From assembly GCA_035610365.1 (NCBI GenBank), contig CM069434.1:104644806-104708805 (forward strand): DNA of 64,000 bases, in the 5' to 3' direction. Each line of letters starts with the position of its first letter. Position 1 is the first letter of the stretch. Shown here piece after piece: positions 56,289 through 64,000 of this stretch. The notes beneath the pieces were generated by a model. The model was not told where the DNA came from. It saw only the letters and a list, made by a program, of their open reading frames with translations, and ran no database searches. Both the position numbers and the translations under genes were made by a program. This stretch comes from Aquatica leii (lineage: Eukaryota > Arthropoda > Insecta > Coleoptera > Lampyridae).

Positions 56289-57055
56289 CCCTTTGTTAGG
56301 TGCGTATATTATTCTAACGTAGATAGAGGCGTGGGCTACAATTGTAGCCCAATTTGTTTATTTTACTAACCCGTAATCACATTTAAAAAAAAATACTTTA
56401 AATATTTAATCATTTAATTTATGTCACAAAAATACGTGCAAATATTATTTAAAAAAAAAGTGCCTCACTTCTGTAAAAAAAAATTGACACAACTTGATAA
56501 GCAAATATGAATGTTATTTTGTAGCGTTTTACTGAAATGGGCATAAAAAAAAACATTTTAATTTTACAGTTAATTTATGTTTACACCGTATTTATAAAAA
56601 TACAAAAATAATAGGGTTTCAAAACATTAACAATAAAAAAGAAAACTCAAAAAACAAGAACATATATATGTCTTAATTTAACTACACGTATTCATTACAA
56701 TTCTCCTTCAAAACGAGAGCGTGTTGTTGGCATTTTTGCCAAATTTTTGTATATAAGAATTAATAAGAAAATATTTAAAAACTCACAAAAATGTCTATAT
56801 CATACTTATGCATTAATAGTTTTTCTGTAAACCAATGTTTCTAAGTTCTTTTCTGTTACAATTTACTAGAAAAATTAAGTTGTTATTCACTCTTTGCAAA
56901 AAACACTGCCGAGTTTAGGCGCGCGGGCTACAGTAGCCCAGTAATCATGAATCACTAATATGTTGAACGTACACGCTACCTTTGAGGCCGATGGATACTC
57001 AAAAAAGCAGTCTGGGCTACAAGCTACAGGTCTGGCTTACGCGCCTAAAAAAAAG
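56289..57055. mobile_element. piggyBac-like MITE with TTAA duplication
   Basis: 767 bp flanked by TTAA (56285-56288 and 57056-57059). Left end CCCTTTGTTAGGTGCGTA; right end, reverse complement, CTTTTTTTTAGGCGCGTA; 14 of 18 match. Each end carries a subterminal palindrome: GGGCTACAATTGTAGCCC near 56333 and GGGCTACAGTAGCCC near 56927, with a further GGGCTAC at 57014. No transposase inside. Confidence 0.78.
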
Positions 57056-57168
57056 TTAAGCTACGGGTAAAAATACACGTAATAATCTACTCTTCCTTTT
57101 TCCTTTAAATTTTGCTGTATTTTTTTTAATAATGCCTTTTCTTACTTTTCTTTCTTTGCTTTGAGAAT

Positions 57169-57546
57169 TTGTATTTTGGATCTTGTAGTTTTAGTTATAT
57201 TAATTTTCCAGAAGCTAACTTTAATTATGATACTTTTCTACAACATAAAATTTATCGTATTTTAAATAAGAATTACGTTTGCAAAGCAAAATACACAGGA
57301 TGGTTTACGATACTCACTGCACCTGTTGTCAAAAACATTCGCAACTCTATGAAACAAAGTCCTTATAAATCGGTAACAAAATTATCTGCGGCAACAAGTA
57401 TAAACTCATCCCAAGTTCAATTTTCAATTTATAAGCATACAATTTTCAGGATTGTCAGGAAGAACGATAATCTGATAAATTTAATTTTTTTTATGAAAAA
57501 AGCATGGTTTTATTTAAACTCAAAGGTATCATACTTTTGCAACTGA
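57169..57546 (+). pseudogene. Possible mariner-like transposase DNA-binding fragment
   Basis: Open 125 codons. Residues 40-85 read WFTILTAPVVKNIRNSMKQS and YKSVTKLSAATSINSSQVQF, followed by IFRIVRKND. This resembles the second helix-turn-helix of some mariner-like transposases ('V...I..SP.KS.RKLS...GIS.SSV.RIL..D'). No catalytic core or ends found. Weak call. Confidence 0.35.
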
Positions 57547-58022
57547 AAATCTACCATTACAACATTTGAAAGTGTATGCATTGCAATGTTAAAACGAAGG
57601 ATAATTGGTTTAATATTTTTTCACAATACTGTAAACTTTTTAAGCACATAAATGTCAAACAAATTTCAATCTAGCTACTTTCAGCACATTGTTTCAGCAA
57701 GACAATGACAATGACAACATATTAAACATCGGTTATTTTAAATAACTGTTATTACCTATTTTTATTTTAAATAAACAGGTATTGTTGTTACTGTGATACC
57801 TTTTCTAATTAATTACTTAACCTTAATTTAGAGATTACAAATCGCATTTCCCGTTTAGTAATTTTTGTTTTACTTCATACCATTCTAAGCAATGTTGGTT
57901 GCCTAACATATATGTAAACAAGTATTTATAAAGCTTCTGTACGTTTTATGTGTCATTTAAGTATTATTAGTTAGATAAAACTAATAAAATATGATATTTT
58001 TCTTTAAGTAAATCCACAATTA
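57547..58022. other. No assignable content
   Basis: AT-rich sequence between the possible mariner fragment and the Helitron 5' end. Confidence 0.4.
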
Positions 58023-58503
58023 TCTTCTTTATATATATATATAATTTTTCTGTGCGTGTGTTGACAATGAACTCCTCCTAAACGGCTGAACTGATTTGAA
58101 TGAATTTTTTTGTGTGCGTTGAAGTGGATTTGAGGATGGTTTTGATTCACAAATAACCCCGACAGATGGCGCTGCAGTCGTTAACTAGGTTATTTATCTA
58201 TACTGATGAATCGACTTGAATTAATTTTTGTGTATGCATTTATTCATTCATTTTGTGTATGTATTCATTCAATGCATTTAATTTTTTTGTACGCTGTTTT
58301 GACATTATATGTATCGCATTTACGTAAATATTGAGAGTATTATATTCAGATAAAGTTACGTGCATAGGATTTCGTTTATTTTTCAACATTTTAGTTTAAG
58401 TTTGTTTCGTTATTTTGAGATTTTAATTTTTTTGTACGGTGTCTTTTGATATTTCAGGTGTCGCATTTCATTATATTCACATATAAATTACGTACATAAA
58501 ACA

Positions 58504-61419
58504 ATGCCACGTCTTCGTGTACGACGAGGAAATATTGGTCGACGGACTCGGAATTCACAATTACTCCAGAACCGTCGGTTAAATAGATTGGCAGAAGACA
58601 ATGAAAATGTAAGAAACCAGGCTGCAATCACACCTGCTAATGAAAGTCAAGAGCAACGCAACGAGCGCCTTTGAGCTAATGCATTGAGACAAAGACTGGC
58701 CCGTCAACGAGTCACCGACACATTCAGAACACATGACAACAACGTTTGCAAGTGTATCACGCGTTGACACGTGCATCGATTCTTCGCCTTGCGTTTGAAT
58801 ATAAGTCGGACAACGACTATTTGTCACATTCACAAATTGTAATCGGTGCTATGAACAAGCAATGCCAACACTGTCGTGCACTCAAATACAAAGGTAAAAT
58901 CGGCCGGTTTCTGCTGCGCATCTGGAAAAGTTGTATTGCCACCATTGAATTCGCCGCCAGAACTATTGAAAGCACTATTGGCTGGAGCTACATCTCAATC
59001 TAAATGTTATTTCGTAAAATTCGCAAATTCAATTTGTACTTTCAAATGACATCATTTGGAGCAACAAAAATGAGGATGGTCACAATTTTCAATCAACGTT
59101 CAAGATTCAGGGCCAAGTGTATCATCAAATTAGTTCTTTAATGCCGATGCCTGATAACGATCCAAAATTTTTGCAAATCTACTTTATAGGCGATGAGGAG
59201 CAGCAAATAAACACACGCTGCCAGTACAACCATATTGAGCAGATGGAGGAGCGAGAAATTGTGGGTATTTTAGAACCGTTTTTACAGAATCACAACCAGT
59301 TGGTCTAATTGTTCAATACCGTTTCAAACAGACTGCAAAACGACAACTATACAATCGTCATCGAAGCAGACAAAGTACCATCTGGGCATCACGCGGACCG
59401 ATATAATGCACCGACCATTAATAAAGTTGCAGTTGTTATGGTTGGCGACGTCGAGATATACGAATCCAACGCAGAGATAACACAGTGCATACGATTGAAG
59501 ACAGTCATCGCTCTTACGACGCTTTGCAATATCCATTGATATTTTGGGAAGGAGAAGATGGATATCATTTAAATATCAAACAAAGAAATCCAGCAACAGG
59601 TACAATCTACACAAGTCATTGCCTAATATTTTATTTTTATACACGATTAATTTCTTTTTGTCTTAATTATATTTTTACTTTGCAGGTGCAGAAACCAGCA
59701 AGAAAGTGAGCGCAATGAACTGCTACGCATATCGGTTGATGATTCGTGCCAATGAAGACAATAATATTCTCCGATGCCGCAAGTTGTTTCATCAATATAT
59801 CGTTGATATGTATGCGAAAATTAAAAGCGAGCGATTACGATACATCAGGTATAATCAAGCGAAACTTCGTGCTGAGGAATACATTCATTTGCGTGGTGCT
59901 ATTGTTGGTAACGTAAATGGAATAACTAATATCAACGACATCGGTACTTTATATATTCTTCCATCGTCATATATTGGTAGCCCACGTCATATGCAAGAAT
60001 ATATTCAAGACGCCATGACTTTTGTGCGCGCGTACGGACGACCAGATTTGTTTATTAAATTTACGTGTAATCCAAAATGGAATGAAATTAAAATTGCATT
60101 ATTGCAATAGATCGGCACGATATCACTGCACGTGTCTTCAGACAAAAATTAAAATCGTTGATAAACTTGATTATACATTTCTCTGTATTTGGCAAAACAC
60201 GTTGGTGGCTGTATTCTGTTGAATGGCAAAAACGAGGTTTGCCACACGCGCATATTTTGATTTGGTTGGTCGACAAAATACAGTCTGAAAAAATTGATAA
60301 AATTATCGATCAAGAATTGTATGACATTGTTACCGCTAAAATGATCCATGGTTCATGCGGTGCTATAAACATGACGGCGCCGTGCATGGACAATGGAAAA
60401 TGTACAAAAAGGTACAACAGTTGACATTGACAATCACTGGGTGGTTCCGTATTCACCATTGCTGTGTAAAATCTATAAAGCACACATAAACATTGAGCTC
60501 TGCAGTTTGGTGAAGTCCATAAAATGTATATGCAAATATGTCCATAAGGGCAGTGATATGGCTGTATTTGCTGTTCAAAATGTTAACGAAAACGATGAAA
60601 TAATAAGGTATCAAATGGGCCGATACATCAGCAGCAATGAAGCAGTTTGGCGTATTTTGAGTTTTCCGATACACGAAAGAGACCCTGCTGTTATACATTT
60701 GGTCGTGCACCTTGAAAATGGGCAGCGTGTTTATTTCACGGAAGAAACTGCTTTACAACGTGCATCAATTGCCTCAAAAACCACATTAACTGAGTTTTTT
60801 TAACTATGCAACCGACCAGATATTCCCGGTCAATTTGCAAAGACATTAATGTATACTGATGTGCCACGATATTTCACATGGAACAAACAGTCAAAAAAGT
60901 GGGAACCACGAAAGCGAGGTGTTTTGGTTGAAGGATACAACGGCATATTTATGGGAAATACATTAGGCCGACTATACACTATACACAGTCCATCCAAAGC
61001 AACGCGAATGTTTCTTTTTGCGTTTATTGTTGGTTAATGTTCCTGGACCGACGTCCTTCCAATACTTGCGAACAGTCAATGGCATTTTGTACGACACATA
61101 TCATGATGCATGTCGCAAATTACATTTGCTGGAAGATGACAACCATTGGGATATTACACTTGCAGATGCAGCTTTGAGTTATTCTCATCAAATTCGCCAA
61201 TTATTTGGCATATTATTGACGACATGTTTTCCATATCAAGCTTCTATCCTCTGGGACAAATATAAAGATTCCATGAGCGATGACATTAGGCATTGCAGAA
61301 CCCGTGATCTCATGACGTACAAAGATGGCGGTGTGGGGCAAACAATACCAGCTGTTACATTGTTTTCATTAGCTTTAGACTATTCTTTGTACTTTTTTCG
61401 TAGTATTTTGAGATGCTAG
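58504..61419 (+). pseudogene. Helitron RepHel, N-terminal and HUH Rep part
   Basis: ATG at 58504 gives MPRLRVRRGNIGRRTRNSQL, a basic N-terminus. Damaged Helitron-like N domain follows, with CQHCRALKYKG at about 58862 (zinc-binding) and ALQYPLIFWEGEDGYHLN at about 59520. An 86-bp GT-AG intron (59600-59685) splices NPATG-AETSKKVSAMNCYA in frame. The Rep domain (59706-60803) holds RPDLFIKFTCNPKW, the HUH motif in GLPHAHILIWL (about 60235) and CICKYVHKGSD, where the first of the two usual tyrosines of Y-x3-Y is Cys. Later VNGILYDTYHDACRKLHLLE (61075) leads toward the helicase. Several frameshifts and stops. Intact, this protein nicks and transfers single-stranded DNA for rolling-circle transposition. 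Confidence 0.82.
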
Positions 61420-62339
61420 ACGTGTTTTTCATTGTGGTTTTTATTTATCAACACAAAATCGATGACCAATGTTGAATCCTTATTGACAAAATGTGCTGCA
61501 AGTTCATAAAAAAGATTTATTTGTAATAAATGGTCCACCGTTATACAGTGAAGGAGATATTTAAGGAAGTTTTCCAAAGAAAAGAAGCGAAAGGCCGAAT
61601 ACTTTATTTATTCAGTTGATCATGTCTTGTCGATTTTCAGTATTATAAAAAAAATATAAGTAAGTACGATTAGATTTCACATAATAAATCAAATAGTCAA
61701 TAGTTATTTGTTTAATCACTTCGTATTAGTACCTACATTGCTTGAAAACTAACTGTAGTAGGTACTAATTCAACTTTTTATTGATTTTTTTCGTATCTTT
61801 TCTTTCGTGGAAAACTTCTGCAATATGCTTACGAATCGCACCCCTTGTATATCCCATATTTTGAGATTGTATCCAGTCTAGATAGGTAACATCTTCTAAT
61901 ACTGCTGGTTTTTCTTATTAATATATTTCGAGTTTGTGAAACTTCTCTTTAAATTGCAGCGTAGTCTGTGCTGTTGTGCGAATTTGTTTTTATACACAAA
62001 TATGTGTGTAGAAACAAAAATTGAAAAAATGATACTTGATCCTTATCTACTAACCATACCCACACAACAGTACAATTATGTAACATGCCTTCTCTGCTAA
62101 AATATAAATGCAAAGGATAAAAAAAATAACATACATTCATTGAAACACATACTAATTAAACCATACTTAATCCTTGCTTTATATTATTCCCTTGCAAATA
62201 TAAGCAAACAATCCACACACACAGAAAAATAAATATTTAAAAAATGAAAAATGAGTGATAAAACTTAATAACCAGCACTTCATTTCTCAATAAAAAACGT
62301 ATCTGTTACACGGTTGTCAAACAATGTTTGCCCCACGAC

Positions 62340-63990
62340 GCCATATTGAAAATATTTTGACAGGTCGTAGGAATGCCTAATTCTGCATCGCATTAGAATC
62401 GCTGACCAAGATCCCAACATTGATTTTTCGCCGGAAATATATAACAAGGCGCTAATAAAGATTGAAGATATTTGCATTCTGATTTCGAATATGCCACTCA
62501 TTCATTTTGGTATGCCCTCACATAACCACCCAGCAACAGACATCATTAACAGCGAGATTCAGAGCGAACAACAGTTCGATACGGTCTCTTTAACTACTTT
62601 CGTTGAAAATAATGAGCAACTACTAACTGATAAACAAAAGAATGTATACGATAAAACTAATTTGTCAATTGCAGCAGGACAAGGTGGATTCTTTTTTTTG
62701 GACGCACCAGGTGGCCCTGAAAAAAGGTTTCTCATCTCACTAATACTTGCGCGCATTTGATCACAAAATCATATTGCGTTAGCAATTGCTTCATCAGGTA
62801 TTGCAGCCACTTTGCTTGATGGCGGACGGACTGCACATTCAGCACTCAAGTTGCCGTTGAACATTCACACAAATCCAGATGCAGTGTGCAACATAAAAAA
62901 GAATTCCGGTATGGCTAAAGTTTTTCAAAAATGCAAAATTATTATCTGGGATGAATGCGCTATGGCCCACAAGCATTCACTTGAAGCTCTCGATAGAATG
63001 ATAAAAGATCTAAATAATAACACCAGGCTTTTCGGTGGTGTTTTACTGCTGCTGTGCGGTGATTTTCGACAGACATTGCCGGTAATTCTAAGCGCTACAT
63101 ATGCGGATGAAATTAACGCGTGTATAAAACAATCATAGTAATGGCGAAATGTCATTACATTACGTCTTAACACAAATATACGTGTTCAACTGCAAAACGA
63201 TCTATTAGCACTATCATTCTCCGAGCAATTGCTCAACATTGGAAATGGAACAATACCATTGCATGGAGACACACAATGCATCAAATTGCCAGAAAATTTC
63301 TGCAACGTGGTAAATACGAAAGATGCTTTAACTGAAAGCATATTTCCAGATTTACAAGCTAATTATATTAATCATGCGTGGCTTCGTGAACGAGCTATTT
63401 TAGCCGCAAAAAATATCGATGTTGACGCTATTAACTTCAAAATACAACAGTCATTACCCGGCAATGAGATATTATTCAAATCGATCGACACTGTTACCGA
63501 TCCTGACGAAGCAGTCAACTATCCTGTTGAATTTTTGAATTTGCTGGATTTAGCAGGAATGCCATCACATAACTTGCGAATAAAAATTGGCTTACCTATT
63601 ATTACGCTTCGGAATTTAAATGCACCTAAGCTGTGCAACAGTACGAGATTAATCATAAAAAAAATTATCGGCAATGTTCTTGAAGCTACAATTTTGAATG
63701 TCAAATTTGAAGGTGAAGTTGTTCTCCTGCCACGAATCCCAATGATCCCTTCAGACTCACCCATTCCATTCAGACGTCTGCAATTTCCAATTCGCTTGGC
63801 ATTTGCCATGACTATTAATAAATCACAAGGTCAAACAATGTCAATTTGTGGGATAGATCTAGAAAATCAGGTCTTTTCACATGGCCAATTATATGTGGCG
63901 TGTTCTCGCGTTTGAAAACCGTCAAGTTTATTCATTTATACTCATCACGAATTGACTAAAAACATTGTTCATCAACTCGCATTAAAATAA
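62340..63990 (+). pseudogene. Helitron RepHel, PIF1-like helicase part
   Basis: After shifts near 62340-62490 (EIYNKALIKIEDIC), one frame runs from about 62491 to the stop at 63988-63990, broken only by in-frame stops at about 62758, 63136-63141 and 63913. Motif I reads GGFFFLDAPGGPEKRF, where GGTGKT is expected. Motif II is IIIWDECAMAHKH. Then LLCGDFRQTLPVI, LLDLAGMPSHNLRIKIGLPI, and the end motifs NKSQGQT and HGQLYVACSRV. The family is SF1B, PIF1-like, unwinding DNA during rolling-circle transposition. Few stops in a long single frame suggest inactivation later than in most other elements here, yet the altered Walker A box would itself impair ATP binding. Confidence 0.85.
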
Positions 63991-64000
63991 AATAAAAATT

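Larger units (their letters stand above)
58023..64000 (+). mobile_element. Helitron, 5' end present, 3' end beyond the window
   Basis: Begins TCTTCTTTATATATATATAT directly after an A (A-T insertion point, 5'-TC start). A conserved leader follows (GAACTCCTCCTAAACGGCTG near 58070, a phrase seen in many insect Helitrons). It carries a Rep/helicase polyprotein in several frames. The coding region ends at 63990, ten bases before the window end, so the 3' hairpin and CTRR terminus cannot be seen. An extra stretch at about 61420-62330 interrupts the coding region. Confidence 0.88.

Noticed and set aside
1..64000. CRISPR arrays, tRNA or rRNA genes, operons
   Set aside because: None seen: the repeats are transposon ends or minisatellite, and gene structure is spliced and eukaryotic.

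Overview
The window is AT-rich, intron-bearing eukaryotic DNA, almost certainly from an insect. The only host genes I can support are two members of the Tret1-like (facilitated trehalose/sugar transporter, MFS) family. They have short GT-AG introns and insect-type sequence, and they sit in a sea of insect transposable elements. I see no prokaryotic operons, tRNA/rRNA genes or CRISPR arrays.

Layout. (1) 1-835: antisense remnant of a LINE. (2) 1432-22869: sugar transporter gene 1 on the + strand. Exons 1 and 2 lie together (49-bp intron), but exon 3 is 19.8 kb away. The intron between them (1880-21717) holds a Ty3/gypsy element with both LTRs (2404-6939), a Jockey-like LINE tail, a 5'-truncated LINE with a perfect 20-bp target duplication (10376-11848), a longer decayed LINE, an unclassified DNA transposase, a TA-flanked MITE (18547-18965) and a PIF/Harbinger element (19244-21461). 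(3) 22870-32230: 3' flank of gene 1, a small hAT, a structurally complete Ginger-type transposon with an apparently intact spliced transposase gene (27563-30526), and a Penelope-like fragment. (4) 32884-36323: hAT with an exact 8-bp duplication. (5) 38100-45826: antisense gypsy remnant, then a BEL/Pao pol broken by a Tc1/mariner element (42937-44294) and by a second gypsy LTR/leader copy. (6) 46743-47590: small hAT. (7) 47820-49277: transporter gene 2 on the - strand, convergent with gene 1, with the same exon boundaries; its first coding exon was not found. (8) 50458-58000: truncated gypsy, LINE fragment, a 342-bp repeat unit carrying a complete hammerhead ribozyme (54805-54848), and a piggyBac-like MITE (56289-57055). 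(9) 58023 to the window end: Helitron with Rep and helicase parts.

The strongest unusual signals are the hammerhead ribozyme in a Penelope/retrozyme-like tandem and inverted repeat, the Ginger element that looks capable of encoding a full transposase, and the Harbinger element whose two antisense genes have interleaved exons and introns. The two transporters presumably act in sugar or trehalose uptake across the plasma membrane; the rest of the window is mobile DNA in various stages of decay. All calls come from reading the sequence; no database search was run.
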